Assembly (NCBI GenBank): GCA_023417635.1 | Contig: JAEZFF010000038.1 | Location: 1-17,535 of the forward strand | DNA: 17,535 nt | Source of the DNA: Bacillota bacterium | GTDB taxonomy: Bacteria > Bacillota > Clostridia > Oscillospirales > Acutalibacteraceae | Reading direction: 5' to 3' | In this document: positions 1-6,223 of the stretch, one piece after another | How positions within the stretch are numbered: the first letter of the stretch is position 1 | How the letters are laid out: each line of letters begins with the position of its first letter | Notes under the pieces: generated by a model | Told to the model about the DNA's origin: nothing | What the model saw: the letters and a program-made list of their open reading frames with translations, nothing else | Databases searched by the model: none | Made by a program: the position numbers and the translations under genes

Positions 1-683
1 ACCGTAGCGCTGCGGTTCAGATCTTTTGTAATGAACACGCAGATAGGGTGCGGGTTGGAACAGATGACGGTAAAGTACTTGTTCAGGTTAATGCCCTCAA
101 TCACGCTGTCAATTACAACAGACTTGAGCATGAGGCCAAGGCACGAAAACAAAGCTGTTTTTACGCTGAACACGAGGAAAGCGGAAAGCGTTATGAGTAC
201 ATCGCTAAGAAAAAGCGATTTGCCAATATCTACGCTGGTGTGCTTTTTCAAAATCATGGCAATAATATCGGTGCCGCCCGAAGAAGCTCCAATGTTAAAA
301 AGGACTGCGGAACCGAAAGCCGGCAGTACTACGGCAAAAACAAGGTCGAGCATCGGCTCGCCGGTGACCGACTGTTTGAGGGGTACCGCTTTTTCCAGAA
401 TGGAAACGAAGACCGAAAGGATTACGCTGGAGTAAGCGGTCTTCAGGCCAAAACCGCGCCCTAAAAAGATGAATCCGGCGATGACAAGAAGCATATTTAG
501 GATAAAGTTTGCAGTGCCGGGCGAAAAGGGCGTTAGTTTTCCAAGAACAACCGAAAGGCCTGAAACGCCCCCAAATGAAAAGTCGTTTGGAAACTTGAAA
601 AAGTAAATACCTACGGCAACCACAAAAGTGCTTACTGTAATAATAAAGTAATCCCGAAAGATGCTGAAAGCCTTTTTTTTCAT
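1..683 (-). CDS. YitT family membrane protein, 5' part (3' end outside window)
   Basis: This is an integral membrane protein of the YitT (DUF161/DUF2179) family, whose transport substrate is unknown. The visible 227 residues begin MKKKAFSIFRDYF and contain about five hydrophobic segments. The family hallmark GASSGGTDIIAMIL lies near residues 132-145. The last visible residues (ITKDLNRSAT) look like the start of the soluble C-terminal DUF2179 domain. Full family members are about 280-290 residues, so roughly 55-60 residues are missing past base 1. The start at 683 is chosen because the only longer upstream ATG (699) is in another frame; the upstream AGG-like site is weak. The gene is divergent from perR and has its own promoter. 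Physiological role is not assignable from sequence. Confidence 0.85.
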   Translation of the reverse strand, partial: MKKKAFSIFRDYFIITVSTFVVAVGIYFFKFPNDFSFGGVSGLSVVLGKLTPFSPGTANFILNMLLVIAGFIFLGRGFGLKTAYSSVILSVFVSILEKAVPLKQSVTGEPMLDLVFAVVLPAFGSAVLFNIGASSGGTDIIAMILKKHTSVDIGKSLFLSDVLITLSAFLVFSVKTALFSCLGLMLKSVVIDSVIEGINLNKYFTVICSNPHPICVFITKDLNRSAT

Positions 684-740
684 TCCTGTACCTGCACATC
701 CCTAAATGGCTAATTTTCTGCTTTTCCGCTGGCCTTACCG

Positions 741-769
741 ATTATAGCATCTCTTCTGGAAAAAGTAAA
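741..769 (-). promoter_or_regulatory. sigma-A type promoter of the YitT gene
   Basis: On the minus strand TTTACT (764-769) and TATAAT (741-746) are separated by exactly 17 bp. A TG one base upstream of the -10 box makes it an extended -10. It points at the YitT gene about 50 nt downstream. Confidence 0.7.
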
Positions 770-788
770 AAAATATTTTAAAATCCCC

Positions 789-817
789 TTTACAAACGGT
801 GAAAAGGATGATATGAT
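789..817 (+). promoter_or_regulatory. sigma-A type promoter of perR-rubrerythrin
   Basis: TTTACA (789-794) and TATGAT (812-817) have a 17-bp spacer. Transcription would begin near 824, giving a leader of about 50 nt before perR. Confidence 0.75.
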
Positions 818-836
818 AACCACAGCAAATAAATAA

Positions 837-851
837 AAATAACTATTATCG
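837..851. promoter_or_regulatory. possible PerR operator (Per box)
   Basis: The 15-mer AAATAACTATTATCG matches the Bacillus Per-box consensus TTATAATnATTATAA at 9 of 14 defined positions, with a core ATAAnnATTAT. It sits just downstream of the predicted perR start site, where autorepression would work. The match is partial and the region is AT-rich, so it may be chance. Confidence 0.3.
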
Positions 852-858
852 TTTTTTG

Positions 859-876
859 AAGGAGGTGTGTAGCATC
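859..876 (+). promoter_or_regulatory. strong Shine-Dalgarno that points to an ATC start for perR
   Basis: AAGGAGGTG (859-867) is a near-perfect anti-16S match. Six bases later comes ATC (874-876), in frame with perR. The in-frame GTG at 865 lies inside the Shine-Dalgarno itself. The in-frame TTG at 856 lies upstream of it and has no site of its own. No ATG is in range. Confidence 0.55.
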
Positions 877-1284
877 GCAGAAAACGAAAAAAAGCGCAAC
901 TATTCAAGAAAGCGCGAAGCAATTCTAAAAGCCGTTCGCTCTACAACCTGCCATCCGACGGCCGAGTGGGTGTACCAGACTTTGAAACCGCATTATCCGG
1001 ATCTTTCACTCGGCACGGTTTACCGTAACCTGACCCAGTTCAAAAAGGACGGAACGGTTATCACCGTTGGCACGGTAAATGGGCAGGAACGCTATGACGG
1101 GAACGTCCATCCGCACACGCATTTTGTCTGTACCTGCTGCGGCGCGGTGCTGGATGTTCCGGGCGACTTCCTCAGTAAAGACCAGGTGCTGGAAGCAGCT
1201 AGAAACATGAATCTTCGGGTGGAATCCAGCGATGTGGTTCTGCACGGCATCTGCAGCAAATGCCTGCAGAAGAAAAATCTTTGA
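874..1284 (+). CDS. perR: PerR, Fur-family peroxide-sensing repressor
   Basis: This is a metal-dependent transcription repressor of oxidative-stress genes. The 136 residues (counted from ATC at 874) hold a winged helix (about 5-75, with LGTVYRNL as recognition helix) and a C-terminal dimerisation domain. All five regulatory ligands of B. subtilis PerR (H37, D85, H91, H93, D104) have counterparts: H27, D75, H81, H83, D94. The structural zinc cysteines are C86/C89 and C127/C130. This ligand set, and reverse rubrerythrin immediately downstream, favour PerR over Fur or Zur. The start is unusual: a leader-proximal AAGGAGGTG selects ATC, giving an N-terminus read as M-A-E-N-E-K-K. Conventional gene callers would choose TTG at 856 or GTG at 865. 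Family and role are confident; the exact start less so. Confidence 0.9.
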   Translation: MAENEKKRNYSRKREAILKAVRSTTCHPTAEWVYQTLKPHYPDLSLGTVYRNLTQFKKDGTVITVGTVNGQERYDGNVHPHTHFVCTCCGAVLDVPGDFLSKDQVLEAARNMNLRVESSDVVLHGICSKCLQKKNL

Positions 1285-1287
1285 CCA

Positions 1288-1303
1288 AAAGGCGCAAGCC
1301 TTT
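1288..1303 (+). other. intercistronic hairpin with GCAA tetraloop
   Basis: AAAGGC and GCCTTT form a perfect 6-bp stem closed by a GCAA (GNRA) loop, 3 nt after the perR stop and 27 nt before the rubrerythrin start. There is no U-run after it, so it is not a convincing terminator. It could mark RNA processing or stabilise the downstream message. Confidence 0.4.
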
Positions 1304-1330
1304 CAATATTAAAAAATGATGGAGGTATTC

Positions 1331-1879
1331 ATGATGAAAAAATTTGTTTGTTCTGTATGTGGCTATGTGTACGAAGGCGACGAACCGCCGGTAAAATGCC
1401 CGCAGTGCGGCGCTCCAAAATCGAAGTTCCAAGAGCAGACCGAAGGTGTTTCCTTTGCCTGCGAGCATGAAATCGGTATTGCACAGGGTGTGGACAAGGA
1501 AGTCTACGACGGCCTCAAAGCCAACTTTCAGGGTGAATGCAGCGAAGTTGGTATGTACATTGCCATGAGCCGCCAGGCAGACCGTGAAGGCTACCCGGAA
1601 ATTGCCGCTGCTTTCAAGAAATATGCTTTAGAGGAAGCAGAGCACGCTTCAAAATTTGCGGAACTTCTCGGCGAAGTACTTACCAAAAGCACAAAGAAAA
1701 ACCTTGAGATGCGCGTAGAAGCGGAGTCCGGCGCATGCTCTGGCAAACTTGCTATTGCAAAACGTGCCAAGGCGCTCAACTATGATGCAATCCACGATAC
1801 CGTACACGAGATGGCAAAAGACGAAGCCCGCCATGGCCGTGGTTTCGAGGGTTTGCTGAAGAGATACTTCGGCGAATAA
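1331..1879 (+). CDS. rbr: reverse rubrerythrin (rubredoxin domain first)
   Basis: This is a cytosolic non-heme iron peroxidase that reduces hydrogen peroxide using NADH-derived electrons. The order is inverted relative to classic rubrerythrin. The rubredoxin domain comes first (C7, C10, C23, C26), followed by a four-helix ferritin-like diiron domain (about 45-182). Diiron ligands are visible in GEC(E69), EEAEH (101-105) and DEARH (164-168). Length 182 is normal for the reverse type known from Clostridium acetobutylicum, where PerR represses it; position directly behind perR fits that regulation. GGAGG at 1321-1325 supports ATG at 1331 or 1334 (in frame); the two further upstream ATGs lie before or within the site. 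It may be co-transcribed with perR. Confidence 0.93.
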   Translation: MMKKFVCSVCGYVYEGDEPPVKCPQCGAPKSKFQEQTEGVSFACEHEIGIAQGVDKEVYDGLKANFQGECSEVGMYIAMSRQADREGYPEIAAAFKKYALEEAEHASKFAELLGEVLTKSTKKNLEMRVEAESGACSGKLAIAKRAKALNYDAIHDTVHEMAKDEARHGRGFEGLLKRYFGE

Positions 1880-1911
1880 AAAATCAGTTTTCAGTGAAAA
1901 ATGGTGAAATA

Positions 1912-1948
1912 AATGGCAGTGCTGCTTTTTGCGGCACTGCCATTTTCC
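1912..1948 (+). terminator. intrinsic terminator of perR-rubrerythrin
   Basis: A 14-bp stem (1912-1925 with 1931-1944, one G-U pair) has a TTTTT loop and is followed by a short T-rich tail. It begins 32 nt after the rubrerythrin stop. Confidence 0.85.
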
Positions 1949-2259
1949 TGCGTTCGGCTGGCTTAGGATACCGAGGTTTTGCAGGCGAATATTTTCGGGC
2001 CTTTTCAGGAAAGATACAGAAAAAGTATTCTTCAGCATCTGCGTATGGCGTAAAAGAATCAAGCGGATTCCAATATCGTGTAAAATTGAGTAAATACGGA
2101 TGAATCCAGAAAATTACTTGGAAAATATATTATTGCTGCAATGGGCAATGAAGGAAATACTGGGCTATGAGAATTGTACGAAATGTACTAAAAATACATA
2201 GCTAATAGCAATATATTAGACAAATATAAAAATATTTTTCAAATAATCCAAAATGTCGC
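1949..2259. other. gene-free AT-rich spacer
   Basis: No reading frame here has both a ribosome binding site and recognisable protein character. Composition becomes strongly AT-rich toward 2100-2259. Two TGTAC copies near 2175-2195 are the only small repeat noticed. No tRNA, operator or known riboswitch is recognised before the promoter at 2260. Confidence 0.5.
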
Positions 2260-2288
2260 TTGACAAGCGGCACAATCTGTTATAAGCT
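2260..2288 (+). promoter_or_regulatory. promoter of the tRNA-like leader and zinc-ribbon gene
   Basis: A consensus TTGACA (2260-2265) is followed by TATAAG (2281-2286, 15-bp spacer) or TAAGCT (2283-2288, 17-bp spacer). Either would start transcription near 2293, about 20 nt before the tRNA-like element, so both would be on one RNA. Confidence 0.6.
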
Positions 2289-2313
2289 ATGCACATATCA
2301 ATCCTTTATATAT

Positions 2314-2383
2314 GCCCCAGTAGCTTAACGCAAGAGCATTTGGTTATTTCCAAAGGTTGTCGGTTCAACTCCGTCCCAGGGCA
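2314..2383 (+). ncRNA. tRNA-like element (degenerate tRNA or tRNA mimic) in an mRNA leader
   Basis: This 70-nt stretch folds as a cloverleaf. Acceptor 2314-2320 with 2376-2382 has five of seven pairs. T8-A9 equivalents are at 2321-2322. D-stem GCTT/GAGC is present. The anticodon-position stem TTTGG/CCAAA is perfect, and the T-arm has a canonical TTCAACT loop with 4 of 5 stem pairs. Departures from a working tRNA are a D-loop without the GG pair, a 6-nt anticodon-position loop (TTATTT) rather than 7, a 4-nt variable region, two adjacent acceptor mismatches and no encoded CCA. It ends 29 nt before the zinc-ribbon ATG on the same strand. It is either a decayed tRNA gene or a structured leader that mimics tRNA. 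Which of the two is not decided by sequence. Confidence 0.55.
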
Positions 2384-2412
2384 AAAAATTTCACATGAGT
2401 GAGGTAAAAATT

Positions 2413-2691
2413 ATGTTCGAAGACAAAACGTTAGTCTGTCAGGAATGCGGGAAGGAGTTCACCTGGACTGCTGGTGAGCAGGAATTCTATGCCGAAAAAG
2501 GTTTCACAAATGAGCCGAAAAGGTGCCCGGATTGCCGCAAAGCTCGCCGTATGAACCAGAAGCCGCAGCGCGAAATGTACGATGCTGTTTGCGCTTCCTG
2601 CGGTGCTCCCTGCAAAGTTCCGTTCCAGCCGACCGAAGGCCGCCCGGTATATTGCAGCGAATGCTTCGCAAAGATGAAGGAAGAAGGCTGA
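2413..2691 (+). CDS. small double zinc-ribbon protein (zf-trcl type)
   Basis: This is a 92-residue protein with two predicted zinc-binding modules and no catalytic domain. Module 1 (about 1-45) has C9, C12, C38, C41 and the block GEQEFYAEKGFTNEP typical of the 'probable zinc-ribbon' family PF13451. Module 2 (about 57-88) has C60, C63, C81, C84, plus an extra C67. The function of the family is unknown; nucleic-acid or protein binding is a guess from fold. ATG at 2413 is preferred over the in-frame ATG at 2395 because GAGGT (2401-2405) stands 7 nt before it and family members usually begin M-(Y/F)-x-D-K-T-L-V-C. It has its own promoter and terminator, and converges on the zur operon. Confidence 0.85.
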   Translation: MFEDKTLVCQECGKEFTWTAGEQEFYAEKGFTNEPKRCPDCRKARRMNQKPQREMYDAVCASCGAPCKVPFQPTEGRPVYCSECFAKMKEEG

Positions 2692-2728
2692 GCCTTTTCG
2701 GCTTAGTCAGCTTTTAACACGGATTAAC

Positions 2729-2766
2729 ACGGCCGGTGTGCTTTTATAGCATACCGGCCGTATTTT
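2729..2766 (+). terminator. intrinsic terminator of the zinc-ribbon gene
   Basis: A 13-bp GC-rich stem (2729-2741 with 2749-2761, one G-U pair) is followed by ATTTTG. It begins 37 nt after the stop codon. Confidence 0.75.
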
Positions 2767-2775
2767 GTACCAAAC

Positions 2776-2817
2776 AGGGCAGGCCATCCGTTTTACGGAT
2801 GGCCTGCCCTGCATTTT
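2776..2817. terminator. second hairpin between convergent genes, possibly bidirectional
   Basis: A perfect 16-bp stem (2776-2791 with 2795-2810) has a 3-nt loop. On the plus strand it is followed by GCATTTTT; on the minus strand the tail is GTTTGG, poor in U. It is the only obvious stop signal close behind zur, so it probably ends the znu-zur message, less efficiently by intrinsic rules. Confidence 0.6.
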
Positions 2818-2829
2818 TGGAAAAAGCGG

Positions 2830-3303
2830 CTATTTTTTTACGTTCTCAAGTTTGCCAAGCTTCATTTTCTTTTTGCAGTCGCTGCAGTAGCCGTACAGCT
2901 CCAAACTGTGGCCGGTTACCGAAAACCCGGTTTCCTTTTCCAGTTGCTGTTCCAGCCCGCTCAAAGGGCAGTGCTCTACCGGAATCATTTTGCGGCAGCC
3001 GAGGCACACAAGGTAGTGCCGGTGGATGCTGCGGTTCAGTTCAAACAAGGCGCTGTCGGCTTCAGCACTGCTTATTTTTTTTACGATTTCCTTTGAAACA
3101 AGCACATCCAGAATCCGGTAGACGGTGGAAAGACTAATCGGTACATTCTTTTCCTTTAGGTCTATAAACACCTGTTCGGCTGTTATGGGGCTGTCTTTTC
3201 CATCCAGTATGCGCAGAACGTCGTTCCGCCTGCGCGTATTTTTCAACCCGCACTTTTTCAGGCACTCCGATTCATTTTTCTCTTTTCGTTCCAAGTCATT
3301 CAT
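2830..3303 (-). CDS. zur: Zur-type Fur-family zinc uptake regulator
   Basis: This 157-residue repressor has a winged helix (about 15-80, recognition segment SLSTVYRIL) and a C-terminal metal-binding dimer domain. Structural zinc cysteines are C100/C103 and C140/C143. Candidate regulatory histidines are H94, H96, H111 and H132. The PerR aspartate/histidine pattern is absent. It is the last gene of the zinc ABC transporter operon, 6 nt after the znuB stop, which favours Zur over Fur or PerR and implies feedback on its own transcription. The upstream site is only AGAAG, so translation may depend on coupling to znuB. Metal specificity (Zn rather than Mn or Fe) is inferred from context. Confidence 0.85.
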   Translation of the reverse strand: MNDLERKEKNESECLKKCGLKNTRRRNDVLRILDGKDSPITAEQVFIDLKEKNVPISLSTVYRILDVLVSKEIVKKISSAEADSALFELNRSIHRHYLVCLGCRKMIPVEHCPLSGLEQQLEKETGFSVTGHSLELYGYCSDCKKKMKLGKLENVKK

Positions 3304-3309
3304 CTTCTT

Positions 3310-4137
3310 TCATTCCGCAAGGTGCTTCCGGCGGGAGTGGCATCCCTTTAAGATGTATACGGCAAAGTAACATACGCAGGAAAGAATAACAATGCTGGCG
3401 CCGGAAGACAGATTTAATGTATACGAAAGCCAGAGCCCTGCCAAGCAGAAAACCATGCCCAGCAAAACGGAAAGGGCCATCCGCGGACGGAAGCTGCGAA
3501 CCAGAAGCCCGGCCGTTGCCGCAGGCGCTGTGAGAAGAGCCAGCACCAGCATAATGCCCACGGCGCGGATCATTACAACAACGGTCATGGCAACAAGAAC
3601 CAGCAGAACATAGTCGAGGAAGGCGGTCCACACACCCATGACCTGTGCAAACTCCGGGTCAAAAAGGTAGGCTTTCCATGTGTCGAACAGTGCAAATATA
3701 ACAAGCAGCACAATCACGGTAAGTCCTGCCATCAGCCGCAGGTCTGTCTGTGTAACAGACAGAATGTTGCCGAAAAGGTATGAGGTAAGGTCCGGTGGAT
3801 AGCTTTTCATCAAAGAAACAAAAAGGATGCCGAGCGCCATGCCGCTTGACCAGAAAAGGCCAATGGCAACGTCGGACTGTCCCCCCTTGCGGCGGCTGAT
3901 GGCTCCAATGGAAACGGCGGCCGCAACGGAAAATAGAAATGCACCTAGAATTGGCTCAAAACCCAGAAGGTAGCCAAGACCCACACCACCAAGAGAAGTA
4001 TGTGCAATTCCGCCGCTCAGCATGACGAGCTTTTTTTCAATGACGATTACACCAATAATACCGCAGACAATACTTGTCAGAATTCCGGCAAGCGCAGCAT
4101 TCTGCAGAAAATGGTAATTCATAAGGGCTTGCAGCAT
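3310..4137 (-). CDS. znuB: zinc ABC transporter permease ZnuB (ABC-3 family)
   Basis: This is the membrane channel of the metal importer, 275 residues with about seven to eight hydrophobic segments. The family signature around LSGGIAHTSLGGVGLGYLLG (residues about 40-59) is present. Length is normal for the family. A strong GGAGG precedes the ATG and lies inside the end of znuC; the znuC stop and the znuB start are one base apart, so the two are translationally coupled. A cluster of basic residues and one His ends the protein (KGCHSRRKHLAE). Confidence 0.9.
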   Translation of the reverse strand: MLQALMNYHFLQNAALAGILTSIVCGIIGVIVIEKKLVMLSGGIAHTSLGGVGLGYLLGFEPILGAFLFSVAAAVSIGAISRRKGGQSDVAIGLFWSSGMALGILFVSLMKSYPPDLTSYLFGNILSVTQTDLRLMAGLTVIVLLVIFALFDTWKAYLFDPEFAQVMGVWTAFLDYVLLVLVAMTVVVMIRAVGIMLVLALLTAPAATAGLLVRSFRPRMALSVLLGMVFCLAGLWLSYTLNLSSGASIVILSCVCYFAVYILKGCHSRRKHLAE

Positions 4138-4138
4138 T

Positions 4139-4906
4139 TTAGTCCTCCTTTCCGTGCGGCCTTAATACGCGGTGCGGCACGCCATGGGCAATCAGGTCGA
4201 CCGGGCAGCCGTAAAGCGTGTCTACTGTCTTTTCGTCCAGTTCCGGCTCACCATGGTAGACCAGCGTATGGTTCAGGCATGCCAGCCGATGCACCTGTGA
4301 AGAAACGGCGAGCATATCGTGCGTAACGAGCAAAACCGTCATTCCGCGGTGATTCAGTTTTGCCAGCAGGTCAAAAATCTGCTCCCGGGATTTTGCGTCT
4401 ACGCTTGCTGTGGGTTCATCCAGCATCAGAACTTTAGGGCCGACGGCTAGGGCGCGTGCGATCAGCATTTTTTGAAATTCGCCGCCGGAAAGGGCATGAA
4501 TCTGACGTTTGGCAAGGCTGGAGATTCCAACTTTGCGCAGAGCCGACGCAGCGGCTTCGCGGTCAGAAGCATCGTAACGGTGAAAGAGTGGATTCTTTTT
4601 AGTAAGCCGCCCCGTCAGCACAACTTCGTTGACTGAAACGGGAAAATCCTTTTCCATGGTGGAGAACTGCGGTACATACCCAACCAGGCTCCCGGCTTTT
4701 CCAGCTGGTTTTCCACAGACAGAAACAGAACCGGAAGAGGCTGGAACAAGGCCGAGTATCGCTTTGAGCAGTGTGGTTTTTCCGCCGCCGTTCGGCCCAA
4801 TAATGCCAAGGTATTCCCCCGGCTCCACATTTAGAGTAACGTCGGTCAGCGCCTGGTTGGCGCCGTAGCGAACGGAAAGGTGCTTTACACGGAGAATCGA
4901 ATCCAT
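4139..4906 (-). CDS. znuC: zinc ABC transporter ATP-binding protein ZnuC
   Basis: This is the cytoplasmic ATPase that powers metal import, 255 residues. Visible motifs are Walker A GPNGGGKT (37-44), Q-loop PQF (79-81), signature LSGGE (139-143), Walker B VLMLDEP (159-165) and the switch histidine in VTHD (H196). The family is that of manganese/zinc/iron importers. AGAAGGA lies 11 nt before the ATG. It sits 17 nt after znuA and touches znuB, as expected for an operon with 1:1 coupling of the ATPase and permease. Confidence 0.93.
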   Translation of the reverse strand: MDSILRVKHLSVRYGANQALTDVTLNVEPGEYLGIIGPNGGGKTTLLKAILGLVPASSGSVSVCGKPAGKAGSLVGYVPQFSTMEKDFPVSVNEVVLTGRLTKKNPLFHRYDASDREAAASALRKVGISSLAKRQIHALSGGEFQKMLIARALAVGPKVLMLDEPTASVDAKSREQIFDLLAKLNHRGMTVLLVTHDMLAVSSQVHRLACLNHTLVYHGEPELDEKTVDTLYGCPVDLIAHGVPHRVLRPHGKED

Positions 4907-4923
4907 GAAATGTAATTCCTTCT

Positions 4924-5811
4924 TTAGTTATTTGTTTCGTTTTTAACTGCACCTGCAATGGCTGAAGCCATTTTTTTCAGGTTATTTTCATAGTCGCCGG
5001 CAAGGGGAGCCAGCTCGACGGTTTTGCCGCCGATTTCAGCCGCAAAGGCCTCCGCCTGTTTGCTGTCGCTTTCCGCCTGATAAAAAATTGCTTTTGCACC
5101 GTCTTTTTTTGCCAGGTCAACGAGTTCCTGCATATGCTGTGCGGTTGATTCTTTTCCTTCCTGTTCAAGCGCTACCATCTTTAGCCCATAATCATCCGCA
5201 AAGTAGCCGAACGCGGGGTGGAAGACAAGAAAGGTCTTTGAGGATACGCCGGTAAGCAGATTCTTTACTTCTGTGTCCAGGGAATTCAGCCGCTTTTCAT
5301 AGGCAGCCGCGTTGGCTTTATATTCTTGTTTATGCTCCGAGTCCACAACGCTCATTTCGTCTGCCATTTCCTGAACCATGACTTTGGCGCGTTTGGGGGA
5401 AAGCCAGATATGCGGGTCACGGTCCCCAGCCTCAAATTTTCGGTCCGGGTAGGCCTGTGAAACTTTTTCCTGCAGTTTTACAACTTTCATGCTGGAAGGC
5501 ACTTTGGGCAGCACGCTTGCGGTTTCAGTCGGCACGCCAATCGCAAAATATATTTTGGCGTTGCTGAATTCGGCCATTGCCTTCGGGGTTGGCTCATAAG
5601 TTTCTGGGCTGCTTCCCGGCGGAACGATTGTTATTACCTGCGCAAGGTCGCCGCACACAGCTTTTGCAAAGGTGGCTTCCGGAACGATGCTGACGGCCAC
5701 AACAGGTTTATCGCCGCTCTGCGGTGAGGCGGGACTCCCAGAACACCCAGCTGTGCTGAACAGCAGAGCCATGCAGAGGACGGCGCAGAAAATTTTCAGT
5801 CCTTTTTTCAT
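4924..5811 (-). CDS. znuA: zinc-binding lipoprotein ZnuA (cluster A-I solute-binding protein)
   Basis: This is the extracellular metal-capturing subunit, anchored as a lipoprotein. Residues 1-23 are a lipoprotein signal ending STAGC (lipobox, C23), which fixes the start at 5811; the reading frame stays open further upstream but without signal character. GGAG precedes it. The mature part is a two-lobed metal-binding fold of normal length (295 total). Ligand positions H134 (DPHIW) and H198 (FHPAF) are kept. The first usual histidine (in PPG..PHTYEP) is E70 here, and the usual aspartate of the last loop (DPLA) is A268. The His-rich loop of classic ZnuA is missing. Transport of zinc is inferred from zur in the operon; manganese is the main alternative. 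Confidence 0.9.
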   Translation of the reverse strand: MKKGLKIFCAVLCMALLFSTAGCSGSPASPQSGDKPVVAVSIVPEATFAKAVCGDLAQVITIVPPGSSPETYEPTPKAMAEFSNAKIYFAIGVPTETASVLPKVPSSMKVVKLQEKVSQAYPDRKFEAGDRDPHIWLSPKRAKVMVQEMADEMSVVDSEHKQEYKANAAAYEKRLNSLDTEVKNLLTGVSSKTFLVFHPAFGYFADDYGLKMVALEQEGKESTAQHMQELVDLAKKDGAKAIFYQAESDSKQAEAFAAEIGGKTVELAPLAGDYENNLKKMASAIAGAVKNETNN

Positions 5812-5838
5812 GCAGTTTAATCTCCAGACAAACAAATT

Positions 5839-5859
5839 TGCAAACAATTCGCATTTGCA
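5839..5859. promoter_or_regulatory. candidate Zur operator upstream of znuA
   Basis: An inverted repeat TGCAAA-9-TTTGCA (5839-5859) lies 7 nt downstream of the znuA -10 box, overlapping the expected start of transcription. Position and symmetry suit a Fur-family repressor. The sequence does not closely match the Bacillus Zur box, so the assignment is from context. Confidence 0.45.
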
Positions 5860-5865
5860 CACTAA

Positions 5866-5894
5866 AGAATAGCACGGAAATCCGGTGTTGTAAA
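5866..5894 (-). promoter_or_regulatory. sigma-A type promoter of znuACB-zur
   Basis: On the minus strand TTTACA (5889-5894) and TATTCT (5866-5871) are 17 bp apart, about 55 nt before the znuA start. Confidence 0.7.
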
Positions 5895-5942
5895 TATCTT
5901 TTTTCAGTCTGGTAAGACTATACATTGAAAGGAGGGAATACA

Positions 5943-6161
5943 ATGGACAAATTTGCATTGACATTATTGATTATTGGCGGATTGAACTGGGGCTGCATTG
6001 GCATTTTTGGTTTTGACGTCATCGGCTGGATCTTTGGCGGCCAGCTTGCCGTAGGCAGCCGGATCATTTTTATAGTTGTTGCAGCTGCGGCCATCTGGTG
6101 CTGCCGCTTTTTGTTTTCAAGTCACGAAGAAAGCTCACACACCCACCCGGCGCACACGTAG
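5943..6161 (+). CDS. DUF378 small membrane protein with His-rich tail
   Basis: This 72-residue protein has two hydrophobic segments (about 4-24 and 39-57). It carries the DUF378 (YuzA-like) hallmark LTLLIIGGLNWG. The function of the family is unknown. The tail after residue 59 is SSHEESSHTHPAHT, with four histidines (61, 66, 68, 71), suggesting possible metal binding. AAGGAGGG (5929-5936) sets the ATG at 5943. It is divergent from the zinc uptake operon, and the candidate Zur operator lies between them, so shared control is possible but unproven. No good promoter with a plausible leader length was found for it. Confidence 0.82.
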   Translation: MDKFALTLLIIGGLNWGCIGIFGFDVIGWIFGGQLAVGSRIIFIVVAAAAIWCCRFLFSSHEESSHTHPAHT

Positions 6162-6162
6162 C

Positions 6163-6200
6163 AAAAAAATGCCGTCCGCTTTTAAACGGGCGGCATTTCT
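6163..6200. terminator. bidirectional terminator between DUF378 gene and coaX
   Basis: A 12-bp stem (6167-6178 with 6187-6198, one G-U pair on the plus strand) is flanked by a run of seven A on its left and TTT on its right. The A-run becomes a strong U-tract for coaX on the minus strand. Confidence 0.8.
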
Positions 6201-6223
6201 GTATGTGGAATCAACAGATAGGT

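Noticed and set aside
1894..2103. A 69-codon plus-strand frame after rubrerythrin
   Set aside because: It begins before and reads through the terminator hairpin and has no family character.
2314..2383. Calling this a functional tRNA gene
   Set aside because: It has a 6-nt anticodon loop, no D-loop GG and adjacent acceptor mismatches; described as tRNA-like instead.
5888..5924. Plus-strand promoter for the DUF378 gene (TTGTAA, TATACA)
   Set aside because: The boxes are 25 bp apart, and TATACA is so close to the ribosome binding site that transcription would start within it.
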